A stretch of 64,000 nucleotides of DNA from assembly GCA_013112715.1 (NCBI GenBank), contig JABFGB010000008.1, forward strand, positions 120,609 through 184,608, written 5' to 3'. The stretch is from Chloroflexota bacterium. Its GTDB lineage: Bacteria; Chloroflexota; Anaerolineae; Aggregatilineales; J027. This document shows, piece after piece, positions 27,400 through 35,459 of the stretch. Position 1 is the stretch's first letter, and each line of letters begins with the position of its first letter. The translations under genes were made by a program, and so were the position numbers. Below the pieces are notes generated by a model, which worked only from the letters and a program-made list of their open reading frames with translations, searched no databases and was not told the DNA's origin.

Positions 27400-27600
27400 A
27401 AAAATGCTCTCCTTTTCTCATGGCACTGCGATGATTATAGGCGGGTTGATGAGACAAAAGGTTGAATTTAGACGAGAGTTACCCTTAATATGCTTATAGC
27501 CTGATATTTAAATCTTAAGGCTGGATTGCGTGAGGGGTGGTCAAATCTGGTGTACAATCGAATCGGTTAGGCGAATTTTAGTTGGAACCTCGAAACCAGA

Positions 27601-28896
27601 ATGCCGAGTGATTTGCCTGTGTTAACCAGCCCACCATGGTCACCGCGTACTAAACGCATTGTAACACTCATCGCGTTGGGATTGATGTTTTATATCAGTG
27701 TGCGTTTGGGTTCAGCATGGACGCCTGTGTTGATTGCGGTGCTACTGTCGTATTTGCTGATTCCGTTGGTCAATGAATTAGAGACGGCACTGTGGTTTGT
27801 ACCCCTTCAGCAAGTACGGCGTACTCTCTCGGTTTTTTTGACCTTTGCATTGGTGATCGCTACGATTGTACTTGTTGGGATTGTCATCGTACCACGTTTG
27901 TCGGAGCAGGTGGAGGAGTTTGCCACCGAAGCCCCCTCGCTAATTCAAGACACGAGCCAAGATCTTCAAGATCAATTAAGTGAGCCAATCCGCATTGGCA
28001 ACAACAAAATTGTCCCCGCCGATTTATTAGAGGGTCTATTTAATGCTGATGGGCAAAATGTAGATGCGAACGATGGTCTTTCGACCACGCTGCGGGATAC
28101 GGCAACCGGACTCATTGACCCCGCCGCAGGATTGATTGGCGGGGTGTTTACCCTTTTTTACAATCTGCTGTTTATCTTTGTCATGATGTTTTATTTGATG
28201 AAGGACGGTTCGCATTTTGTCCAATCTGTGACGGAACTTGTGCCACAGGACTATCAGGATGATATGCGGTTTTTGCTGCGCGAATTAGGTTCAATTTGGA
28301 ACGCCTATTATCGCGGTCAGTTCATTTTGAGCCTGAGTGTGGGACTGGCGACCTATATTGCCATGACACTATTGGGGATGCCACAGCCGTTGGTGTTGGC
28401 GTTTATCGCGGGGCTACTGGAATTTATCCCGAACATTGGGCCAACCCTCTCGGCAATTCCGGCAGTGCTGATTGCATTAGTGGCGGAAAGTACGACCTTC
28501 CCCGGTTTGGGTGGCCCACCTTATGCGTTTGTGGTTATGGCAACCTATTTTTTGATTCAACAATTAGAGGCGGTTTTGCTCGTGCCACGTGTGATGGGGA
28601 GTACGCTCAATCTACACCCCTTTGTGGTGCTGGTGGCGGTAGTGTTTGGGGCCAAAATTGCCGGGGTGCTGGGTGTGATTTTAGCCGCGCCTGTGACGGC
28701 GACCCTGCGTTTGATTGGTACCTATTTGTGGAGCAAGCTATTGGATATAGATATGTTCCATCGCCCAACCCGGCGGCGTGTTACCACCGTGATTTCGCGC
28801 AATCCGGTCTTGATTCCATCCATGCCAGCGGCGTTGGTAAGTCCAAATGGTGGGGGTGAGGATGTTTCTGAAGGGGAAATTGTAGAGGAAGAATAA
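27601..28896 (+). CDS. AI-2E family transporter
   Basis: 431 residues, complete. Transmembrane spans cluster at residues about 20-58 and 75-100, then a soluble segment about 105-180, and at least four more spans between about 185 and 385. The family features FMMFYLMKDGSHFVQSVTEL, YYRGQFILSLSVGLATYIAM, AGLLEFIPNIGPTLSAIPA and LNLHPFVVLVAVVFGAKIAG are all present. The acidic C-terminal tail (GGGEDVSEGEIVEEE) is cytoplasmic. The family contains AI-2 exporters and Na+/H+ antiporters; the substrate here is not known. Two small genes follow closely (11 and 29 bp), and a truncated paralogue lies at the left edge of the window. Confidence 0.92.
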   Translation: MPSDLPVLTSPPWSPRTKRIVTLIALGLMFYISVRLGSAWTPVLIAVLLSYLLIPLVNELETALWFVPLQQVRRTLSVFLTFALVIATIVLVGIVIVPRLSEQVEEFATEAPSLIQDTSQDLQDQLSEPIRIGNNKIVPADLLEGLFNADGQNVDANDGLSTTLRDTATGLIDPAAGLIGGVFTLFYNLLFIFVMMFYLMKDGSHFVQSVTELVPQDYQDDMRFLLRELGSIWNAYYRGQFILSLSVGLATYIAMTLLGMPQPLVLAFIAGLLEFIPNIGPTLSAIPAVLIALVAESTTFPGLGGPPYAFVVMATYFLIQQLEAVLLVPRVMGSTLNLHPFVVLVAVVFGAKIAGVLGVILAAPVTATLRLIGTYLWSKLLDIDMFHRPTRRRVTTVISRNPVLIPSMPAALVSPNGGGEDVSEGEIVEEE

Positions 28897-28906
28897 GGAC
28901 AGGTAT

Positions 28907-29215
28907 ATGGGGCGCTTACCTAATGACCCTGAACCAAAAGCCATTCCGCCCGGTACACCCATGACCGAGGCACGCATGGATTTTGGATTTCGCATCTATT
29001 GGACAAAAATGGCGACGAAATGGGATATGGCACGCATCCGTGAAATGAAAGCACAGGTGATAGCCGTAACCCAACAGCCGGATTTTGAGAAAAATCTGAT
29101 TGAGCGCCGCTTTCGAGTGGAGGGTTTGGATGAGCAGGCCCACAGTGGGGCGAGTTTGTTGGCGTTGATTGATGTGCTGAATGCCCTTGAAACCTATGCG
29201 GCAAATAACGGATAA
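28907..29215 (+). CDS. hypothetical protein, 102 residues
   Basis: A soluble protein with a Pro-rich N-terminus (LPNDPEPKAIPPGTPMTEA), then DFGFRIYWTKMATKWDMARI and two probable helices ending LLALIDVLNALETYAANN. No cysteine, signal or known motif is visible. AGGACAGG precedes the ATG, and it sits 11 bp after the AI-2E transporter and 28 bp before another small gene, so it is probably the middle gene of a three-gene operon. Function unknown. Confidence 0.7.
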   Translation: MGRLPNDPEPKAIPPGTPMTEARMDFGFRIYWTKMATKWDMARIREMKAQVIAVTQQPDFEKNLIERRFRVEGLDEQAHSGASLLALIDVLNALETYAANNG

Positions 29216-29243
29216 TAGCGGCTCAACAAAGGAGCAACCCCAA

Positions 29244-29429
29244 ATGGACGATCACGAAATTTTGACCGAGACGCTCGTTGAAACCGAGAACTACATGGTC
29301 TATCGCACCAGCGAACCGGATGGAGAAGAAATTCACCATATCGAATTGTTTAATATGACCCTGCACTTTTTTAAAGAGGAATGGCAGGAGTTTGTCGCGT
29401 TGATGCAAGCGGTAGCCGATACCGAATAG
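29244..29429 (+). CDS. hypothetical protein, 61 residues
   Basis: Start ATG 29244 with AAAGGAG 9 nt upstream; a longer upstream frame overlaps the previous gene and has no ribosome binding site. The acidic product runs MDDHEILTETLVETENYMVY, then a beta-rich HIELFNMTLHFFKEEWQEFV and a short C-terminal helix. This one-domain arrangement (beta sheet plus C-terminal helix) resembles small uncharacterised bacterial proteins, but I cannot name a family. It closes the operon that begins with the AI-2E transporter. Confidence 0.7.
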   Translation: MDDHEILTETLVETENYMVYRTSEPDGEEIHHIELFNMTLHFFKEEWQEFVALMQAVADTE

Positions 29430-29448
29430 CATTGATTTGGGCGGCCTC

Positions 29449-30477
29449 TCAACCGCCCATCCACCCCATTAACAAGACATATCCCCCAATTCCCGCTGAT
29501 AACTCAATCACTTCGCTTGATTCCGTATTCTGAGCATAGACCCGACCATTGGCATAACAATCGGTATAGCCCTGCCATTGACTGTTATCATGCCCATCGT
29601 AGGCCAGCCAATCGCCTGACACTGACCAGTCTGGATTGCAACCCGGCCCAACTTCAACTGTTTCACCTGTCGCCCATTCCACGCGCCACAAAATGTAGAG
29701 TGGGGGAGTAGCCTCATTCACTCGTACACCCGCTAACCAATCACCATCGGCTGACCACACCGGGGTTTTGCCAAAATAGGGGGCAGGCATATCGGAAAAA
29801 TCGTTCAACGAATATAGATGCAGTTCGTTATGATCCTGCCCTTGTGTGTCGCGCTGGCGGGCACGATAGAGAAAGGAGAGAAATTGAGGTCGCCAATTGA
29901 GAAATTCGGCGCTGGCAGAGAGCAATGGTTGGGGGCTATCTCCCATTTTTTCAACCGAGGTTAACTGCTGAATCGTGCCTAAAGAATCCAACCAATACAG
30001 ATTTAGAAAATTATCGGCTGGCCCGGTCATACTGAAGATGACACCACTAGAAAATGGGTAAAAATCGCGTGGGCCGGACAGTGGAGTGACTTGGGCCAAG
30101 ATTTGTCTAGTCCAGTGTTGGATGGGGTCGTCAGTGGATGGAGTGGGTTCATCTTCTAGGATCAATCGCTCACCTGTTTCGATCATAATGCGGAGAGGCG
30201 GTTCATCGGCGGCCCGTGCAAAATCGAGGGCTTCCGGGGTGCGGTTCACTAGGGTGTATCCCTCCGAAGCGGCCAGAAGGGTTGTTTTAGTGAGATGGCC
30301 TTCTTCGTTGAGGGTGATTTTATAGAGGGCATGGGGGCTGGTATCAGTAGCACGCGCTAACAATAACACGCTTTCGTCATGTGAGGCGTTCGTTTGGGGA
30401 GGAGGCTGACTGGCCCAAAATAGGCTGACGAGTATCAGCAAAATTACAGCAGGAACTTTTTTGTGTGCGTTTTCCAT
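29449..30477 (-). CDS. secreted or membrane-anchored beta-propeller-like protein
   Basis: 342 residues. An N-terminal hydrophobic segment (VPAVILLILVSLFWA) forms a signal peptide or anchor. The rest is beta-rich with WD40/PD40-like blade repeats: GVIFSMTGPADNFLNLYWLD, TPVWSADGDWLAGVRVNE and NPDWSVSGDWLAYDGHDN, the last two clearly TolB-type (W-S-x-D/S-G-x-W-L-A). A final GGYVLLMGWMGG closes it. No catalytic motif was seen; such domains mediate binding outside the cell. It is divergent from the DMT transporter gene with a 65-bp shared upstream region. Confidence 0.72.
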   Translation of the reverse strand: MENAHKKVPAVILLILVSLFWASQPPPQTNASHDESVLLLARATDTSPHALYKITLNEEGHLTKTTLLAASEGYTLVNRTPEALDFARAADEPPLRIMIETGERLILEDEPTPSTDDPIQHWTRQILAQVTPLSGPRDFYPFSSGVIFSMTGPADNFLNLYWLDSLGTIQQLTSVEKMGDSPQPLLSASAEFLNWRPQFLSFLYRARQRDTQGQDHNELHLYSLNDFSDMPAPYFGKTPVWSADGDWLAGVRVNEATPPLYILWRVEWATGETVEVGPGCNPDWSVSGDWLAYDGHDNSQWQGYTDCYANGRVYAQNTESSEVIELSAGIGGYVLLMGWMGG

Positions 30478-30498
30478 ATGATATGCAGGTAAATTTAG

Positions 30499-30524
30499 AT
30501 GTACACTTGTGAAAGTACGTACAT
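30499..30524. promoter_or_regulatory. inverted repeat in a divergent promoter region
   Basis: ATGTAC (30499-30504) and GTACAT (30519-30524) are perfect 6-bp arms 14 nt apart, in the 65-bp gap between the propeller gene and the DMT transporter. Could be an operator serving both; no adjacent regulator supports it. Confidence 0.3.
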
Positions 30525-30542
30525 TCCCAATCAGAGGCCTCT

Positions 30543-31502
30543 ATGTATAAACGACTGACCGAGTTTCTGCGGAAGTATCACGCTGACCTCGCTTTATTAA
30601 TGATTGTCACCGTCTGGGGACTGCATTATATTGTGGCGAAGGACGCCTTATCCCGTCTTGAACCGCTGACCTATAACGCGATTCGTTTCCCCATCGGTTT
30701 GCCGTTTATTAGTTTACCACTGCTACGTAACCGGGCGTTGATCCGTATGCCCCGTCGAGATGTGATGGCCCTGTTCGGGTGGGTCATATTAGGCTTGGTG
30801 GGCTATCAAATCTTGTTTGTATTGGGTCTCAATTTGACCACCGCGACGAATTCGGCGCTTTTGGTTGCTACCTTGCCCGCATGGGTCGCTGCGTTGAGCG
30901 TCAGTATGGGGTTGTTGGCTGTCAGTCGCCGCTTGGTTATCGGGGTGGTGGTTACACTCTCCGGCGTGATGCTGATTGTAATGAGCCATGCCGAGGGTGG
31001 GCCGTCGCTATCCTCGGATGACTTGCTGGGAAGCGCCATGTTAATTCTTGGCGTCATCTTGAGCGCCATCTATAACATCAATGTCGCGCCTATTGTGGAA
31101 CGGTCTGGCTCAATGGCGGTGGCAATCTTGGCACACTGGTTTACCTGTTTAGGATTGGTGGTGGTTGCCATTCCTGAATTAATCAAGCTCTCGCCTTCCG
31201 ATGTGCCCCTCTCCGTTTGGCCGAATATTTTGTACAGCGGTCTGTTATCGAGTGTGGGTGGTTATTTGGTTTGGAGTTATGCGCTTGGTAAATTGGGGGC
31301 GACTCGTTCCGTAGCCTATAACAATCTTAGTCCAGTTATCGCAGCGTTGGCAGGGGTGTTGCTGTTGGGTGAGCATGTCACGCTGGGGCTGATTGTGGGT
31401 GGCATGGTCACATTGGTGGGTGTCGTGCTGGTACGTGGAACCGGGGAAGAGACTCCAGCTGAAGAAGTGCCCCTGACACCTGTCATGGCAGCGGGGGATT
31501 AG
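30543..31502 (+). CDS. EamA/DMT-family transporter
   Basis: 319 residues with about ten transmembrane helices in two homologous EamA halves. The first half starts ADLALLMIVTVWGLHYIVAK and includes TYNAIRFPIGLPFISLPLL; the second includes LILGVILSAIYNINVAPIV and ends with SYALGKLGATRSVAYNNLSP and ALAGVLLLGEHVTLGLIVGG, the typical helix 8-9 motif. Members export amino acids, purines or other metabolites by proton antiport. The substrate is unknown. The C-terminus is acidic. The stop is followed 19 bp later by repeat copy 3. Confidence 0.93.
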   Translation: MYKRLTEFLRKYHADLALLMIVTVWGLHYIVAKDALSRLEPLTYNAIRFPIGLPFISLPLLRNRALIRMPRRDVMALFGWVILGLVGYQILFVLGLNLTTATNSALLVATLPAWVAALSVSMGLLAVSRRLVIGVVVTLSGVMLIVMSHAEGGPSLSSDDLLGSAMLILGVILSAIYNINVAPIVERSGSMAVAILAHWFTCLGLVVVAIPELIKLSPSDVPLSVWPNILYSGLLSSVGGYLVWSYALGKLGATRSVAYNNLSPVIAALAGVLLLGEHVTLGLIVGGMVTLVGVVLVRGTGEETPAEEVPLTPVMAAGD

Positions 31503-31521
31503 CGGACTTATAGGCATTATG

Positions 31522-31552
31522 ACACGGGGCTAAAGCCACCGTGCTGAATCTA
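31522..31552 (+). repeat. 31-bp intergenic repeat, copy 3
   Basis: Identical to copy 2 across the 31-bp core, with the same nested hairpin. It lies 19 bp after the DMT transporter stop, and is followed by GTCAGTCAACGTGAAAA (shared tail) and a small TGCCGTAAATGGCA hairpin. Here the next gene is in the same direction, not convergent. Confidence 0.9.
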
Positions 31553-31663
31553 ACTAGTGTCAGTCAACGTGAAAACTGCCGTAAATGGCAGCGGACTTAA
31601 AATGCAAAGGGGCATGTGTTATACTTCCCGCCTGTTGAAAAATTTGAGCATAGAGGAAGTAGC

Positions 31664-32401
31664 ATGACCCCGCCCCTGATTGGTATTACCACCGCACGTA
31701 CCCACATTGAATATGATCGTTGGCGTGATGGCATGGCCGCTGAATATTCAAATGCGGTGATGCGGGCTGGCGGTATTCCCGTATTGATTCCGGTTTCAAT
31801 TGTTGAATATGGCAGTGAGAGCGATTTGCGTTCGCTGTATGAGCGCTTGGATGGGATTCTGATTCCGGGGGGCGGTGATATTCACCCCGAATGGTATGGA
31901 GAAGCCCTGACCAAATTTGAATATGAAATTATCCCCCTGCGTGACCAGATAGAGATTACCCTTGCAAAATGGGCCTTTGAAGAGGATCGTCCATTACTAG
32001 GTGTTTGTCGTGGACAGCAGGTGATGAATGTAGCGTTGGGCGGGACTTTGATGCATGACATCAAAGAGGAACTGAATGGCAAATCTTTGCCACACCGCCA
32101 ACCCTCTGAAAAACCACGCACCTTTTTGGCCCACGAAGTTGAAGTCCAAGCCGATTCACGCCTCGCTGCCGTGTTGGGGTGCAATCGTGTTTCGGTTAAC
32201 AGCATCCACCACCAAGCCGTCGGGAAATTGGCTGATTCCCTAAGAGTCACCGCGTTGGCCGATGACGGCATTGTTGAGGCGGTTGAGATCCCGGACGCGC
32301 ATTTTTATATGGGCGTGCAGTGGCACCCGGAATGTTTGGTAGATACCGTGCCAGAGATGCAATCGTTATTCCGGCAGTTTGTGGAATCCTGCACCCACTA
32401 A
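31664..32401 (+). CDS. class I glutamine amidotransferase-like hydrolase (peptidase C26)
   Basis: 245 residues from ATG 31664, preceded by AGAGGAAG. It opens PPLIGITTARTHIEYDRW and carries the nucleophile elbow LLGVCRGQQVMNVALGG with its Cys near residue 112, and the His-Glu of the triad in MGVQWHPECLV. GILIPGGGDIHPEWYGE is the oxyanion-loop region. This matches PuuD-type gamma-glutamyl-gamma-aminobutyrate hydrolases, although other C26 members have different gamma-glutamyl substrates. It is followed by murI with a 5-bp gap, so the two are one operon; both concern glutamate chemistry. Confidence 0.9.
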   Translation: MTPPLIGITTARTHIEYDRWRDGMAAEYSNAVMRAGGIPVLIPVSIVEYGSESDLRSLYERLDGILIPGGGDIHPEWYGEALTKFEYEIIPLRDQIEITLAKWAFEEDRPLLGVCRGQQVMNVALGGTLMHDIKEELNGKSLPHRQPSEKPRTFLAHEVEVQADSRLAAVLGCNRVSVNSIHHQAVGKLADSLRVTALADDGIVEAVEIPDAHFYMGVQWHPECLVDTVPEMQSLFRQFVESCTH

Positions 32402-32406
32402 ATACC

Positions 32407-33276
32407 ATGACGACACAATATACCTCGGCTCAATTCCGGCATTCCCCAATCGCAGTCACGGATTCGGGTGTGGGGGGCTTTTCGGTATTGCGTGAATTAC
32501 AACAATTGATGCCGCACGAAGATTTTGTCTATCTGGCCGACCAATGGCATGTGCCGTATGGCCCACGCACGATGCAGCAGATTCAATATTTTGAGGAAGG
32601 CATTACGCGAATTTTCCTCAACGGTTTTGAACAAATCCCCCCTGCGAAATTGATTGTCATCGCGTGTAATACGGCTAGCGCGGCGGCGTTACATCATGTG
32701 CGGGCCACGTTTCCACAGATCAAATTTGTCGGAACTGAACCCGCAATCAAACCTGCGGCGGAGCGAACTCGTAGTAATCATATCGGTGTCATTGCAACGG
32801 CAGCGACTTTCCAAGGGGAATTGTATGCCAGTTTGATTGACCGCTTCGCACAAGGGCTGCACGTCCATAAACGCGCCTGCCCGGAATTTGTGATGCTGGT
32901 GGAGCGTGGCGGGCCATATGACGAAGCGGATCAGCAGCAGGTCACGGATATTTTGGCCCCGCTAAAGGCTGCCGGGATTGATGAGTTGGTATTGGGATGT
33001 ACCCATTTCCCATTCCTGATGCCCTTAATTCAGACAGCAATGGGAGCAGGCGTGGAAATCATTGACCCCAGTCCGGCAATTGCCAAACAAACAGCGCGGG
33101 TGTTAAAAGAAGCCGATGCTGAAAGGGGTAGGGATATGCCGGGGCACACGCTCTATTTGACCAGCGGGGATGAGGTACATTTCCGCAATCAATTGGAGGC
33201 GTTGTTGGGGCTAAAAAATCCCGACGTGCGTGTGGTGAAATGGACAGCGGACGACGAATCGCTTGTGATGACATGA
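32407..33276 (+). CDS. murI: glutamate racemase
   Basis: 290 residues from ATG 32407. The enzyme makes D-glutamate for peptidoglycan. Both catalytic cysteines are present: VIACNTASAAALHHV and ELVLGCTHFPFLMPLI, along with the N-terminal VTDSGVGGFSVLREL, YLADQWHVPYG and the central GTEPAIKPAAERTRSNHIGV. Its presence, with signal peptidase and LCP protein, shows a peptidoglycan-making cell. It lies 5 bp after the C26 amidotransferase and 37 bp before a parvulin-like lipoprotein, so the three may be co-transcribed. Confidence 0.95.
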   Translation: MTTQYTSAQFRHSPIAVTDSGVGGFSVLRELQQLMPHEDFVYLADQWHVPYGPRTMQQIQYFEEGITRIFLNGFEQIPPAKLIVIACNTASAAALHHVRATFPQIKFVGTEPAIKPAAERTRSNHIGVIATAATFQGELYASLIDRFAQGLHVHKRACPEFVMLVERGGPYDEADQQQVTDILAPLKAAGIDELVLGCTHFPFLMPLIQTAMGAGVEIIDPSPAIAKQTARVLKEADAERGRDMPGHTLYLTSGDEVHFRNQLEALLGLKNPDVRVVKWTADDESLVMT

Positions 33277-33313
33277 GAGCCGCTTATTTTTTCAAAAGGT
33301 GATGTGACCCAAG

Positions 33314-34606
33314 ATGTTTTCCCATAAACGACGATTATTTTTGCTCATTTTGTTGATGGTATTGTTGGTGGCGTGTAACGATGATCGAGAACCGGCGCGG
33401 GCTGTGATTGACCGTCCGGCCCAAGTGGTGACTGACCAAGCGGCAACAGCTTTTGCCCTCACCAATGCACCCCCGACTGCTGGCCCAAGCCCAACGCCTT
33501 CTCCAACTCCTACACCCTATGGTACGGCGACCCCACTGCCCGGTTATGATCCAGATTTGGTGTTGGCAACGGTTGGCGGACGGGATATTACAGTGGCGTA
33601 CTATCAGGCGCGGGTACGCTATGAACGTTGGTTGCCGCTCGAAGGCCTGAAGCGCCTGTTGGATAAAGAAGGGCCGTCACGTTTACTTGACCTGACCCTT
33701 TCGGAAAATTCGCGCACCCTATCGCTGTTCTACACGCTGAGTGACCCTGATTCGATTGGGGTACAGTCAATGGACGCCATTTTGACCGATCAGATTATCC
33801 TGCGAGAGGCTGCAAATCGTGACCTTGAGATAGAACAGACGGTTTTTGATGGGCGTATGGCGGCTCGTATCGGTACGACATTGGGTGAGGGCGGTAAGCG
33901 ACCGGATGATTGGGATGAAACGTATCAGGCCTTTTTGGAACGGCTAGAACTGTATACCGGGATGAGCGAAGAACAATTCTTGGAAACGGTGCGGGCACTG
34001 GTCTACTATGAGCAACTGCGAGTTATCATCGGGGATCAGGCCGAACTGCCAGAGACGACAGTCACCAGTGTAACCGTTCAAGATGCGTTTTTTGATTCAC
34101 GGGCCGACGCGCTGGACGTGATTGAACGGTTGCAGGCAGGGGAGGCATTGGTAGATATTGCACGGGATTATGGCAAATCGCCCAGTAATGGTGAGACCCA
34201 GCGTGAAATTCAACGCGATACAGAGGGGCTAAACGAAGAACTGATTAATGCGGTCTTTGAAGCTACCCCCGGCATGGTGATTGGGCCATTTCCTAGCTCG
34301 GCGGGCTGGTATGTCGCCAACATCCTAGACCGGAAATTGGATATTCCCAATCCCGGCGACTTGCAGGCCGTAAAGGATGAATATTTCCGCCAATGGATTT
34401 TAGCGAAGATGGATGATCCTGAGTACACAACGTTGCTTGAAAAAGAAAACGGGTTGGAATTGTACCGCGATTTCATCCCGCTCGACCCTCTGCCGCAAGA
34501 CGTATCACCGATGATGCGTGATGAATTTGTCAAGCTACCAGAAAATGCGTATGAGGAAGACGACCCAACGCCGACAGCTATACCTTTGGGTAATTCCCCA
34601 CGCTAG
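33314..34606 (+). CDS. lipoprotein with parvulin-type (SurA/PrsA-like) domain
   Basis: 430 residues. The signal LFLLILLMVLLVAC ends in a lipobox with the lipid-modified Cys near residue 21. A Thr/Pro linker (GPSPTPSPTPTPYGTATP) follows. Residues about 78-240 are a SurA-like chaperone region that begins DLVLATVGGRDITVAYYQAR and includes MDAILTDQIILREAANRDLE. Residues about 255-345 form a parvulin-type PPIase domain ending ATPGMVIGPFPSSAGWYVAN, the conserved core. It would assist folding of exported proteins at the outer face of the membrane. Several active-site residues are not clearly recognisable, so isomerase activity is uncertain. Confidence 0.85.
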   Translation: MFSHKRRLFLLILLMVLLVACNDDREPARAVIDRPAQVVTDQAATAFALTNAPPTAGPSPTPSPTPTPYGTATPLPGYDPDLVLATVGGRDITVAYYQARVRYERWLPLEGLKRLLDKEGPSRLLDLTLSENSRTLSLFYTLSDPDSIGVQSMDAILTDQIILREAANRDLEIEQTVFDGRMAARIGTTLGEGGKRPDDWDETYQAFLERLELYTGMSEEQFLETVRALVYYEQLRVIIGDQAELPETTVTSVTVQDAFFDSRADALDVIERLQAGEALVDIARDYGKSPSNGETQREIQRDTEGLNEELINAVFEATPGMVIGPFPSSAGWYVANILDRKLDIPNPGDLQAVKDEYFRQWILAKMDDPEYTTLLEKENGLELYRDFIPLDPLPQDVSPMMRDEFVKLPENAYEEDDPTPTAIPLGNSPR

Positions 34607-34627
34607 ATAGTCAGGTGGGCCATTAAA

Positions 34628-34658
34628 ACACGGGGCTAAAGCCGCCGTGCTGAATCTA
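34628..34658 (+). repeat. 31-bp intergenic repeat, copy 4
   Basis: Differs from copies 2 and 3 by a single base (A to G in the spacer, AGCCGCCGTG), which leaves the hairpin intact. It lies 22 bp after the parvulin-like gene stop. The GTCA/TCAA tail of the other copies is missing here. Confidence 0.9.
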
Positions 34659-34680
34659 AACTGAAACACAGGAACAACGA

Positions 34681-34708
34681 GGGGAGATTGATGAGAGTTC
34701 TCCCCTTT
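34681..34708 (+). terminator. rho-independent terminator after the parvulin-like gene
   Basis: GGGGAGA (34681-34687) and TCTCCCC (34699-34705) form a 7-bp stem with an 11-nt loop, followed by a short TTT. It lies between the repeat copy and the convergent gene at 34714. Confidence 0.65.
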
Positions 34709-34713
34709 AACAC

Positions 34714-35424
34714 TTAACTCCCAAACCCATAACGACCATGACGTTCCACCAACTGCATTAGGGTTAGAAAGTCTTGATTCGATAGTTCCCCGCCGTGCAG
34801 CCAGCGTTCGTTCTCCATCTTATGCAACCGGGTGAGTTGCGCTGCCAGACGGGGATCGAAGGCCTTTACGTCATCCATTTCTTTGCGCTTGCGGAGTTTG
34901 ATAAACCGCTCTTTGAAGTGAGGTATATCCGAGGCCTTATCCGGGTCAAGAAAAGTATAAAGGCTCACAACCCGCTCATTTTGCTGAAGTTGAACTGCCG
35001 CGCAATACCAACCCCGTTCCACCCGTGTGCGGCGTTTGGCAATTGGGAAGTACCATGCGTAAAAGTCGAGAGGGTCGGCCCAAGAAAAGGTCGTCTCCTT
35101 GCGGCGTTTATCTCGGAATAGGAGTTGGCTTGCATCTAATAATACAAAGCGTCCGCTGGGCCATTTGGGTTTAATCACCCGTTCGCCAATCTGAGTGAAG
35201 AGGACTAGGCCGATCAATGCCAGTGGTATACCGAGACACAAACTGCTCAAGGCCTCATCAATCAGGCGGGTAATCATTTGGCCCACCATAAAGCCGATAA
35301 TCAGACCTGCAATCGCTAAGAGGGGCATCGCAAGTCGAATGCCCACATGTTCAGCATCTACGGTCAATTTCAGGGGTGGTTCCCCGGCAGTTGGAATGGA
35401 AGGGATGTCAAATTTGTTCGTCAT
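34714..35424 (-). CDS. two-span membrane protein, unknown function
   Basis: 236 residues. Two adjacent transmembrane helices lie near residues 30-52 (LAMPLLAIAGLIIGFMVGQM) and 58-82 (LSSLCLGIPLALIGLVLFTQ). The remaining 150 residues are cytoplasmic, charged and include RFVLLDASQLLFRDKRRKET followed by W-rich strands, a PH-like arrangement as in bacterial membrane PH-domain proteins, then helices rich in Lys and Arg. No catalytic motif. It lies downstream of the response regulator on the same strand (35-bp gap), possibly one transcript. Confidence 0.65.
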   Translation of the reverse strand: MTNKFDIPSIPTAGEPPLKLTVDAEHVGIRLAMPLLAIAGLIIGFMVGQMITRLIDEALSSLCLGIPLALIGLVLFTQIGERVIKPKWPSGRFVLLDASQLLFRDKRRKETTFSWADPLDFYAWYFPIAKRRTRVERGWYCAAVQLQQNERVVSLYTFLDPDKASDIPHFKERFIKLRKRKEMDDVKAFDPRLAAQLTRLHKMENERWLHGGELSNQDFLTLMQLVERHGRYGFGS

Positions 35425-35459
35425 AGGTTCTCGAAAAAGGACAACTTATTTGGAAATAT

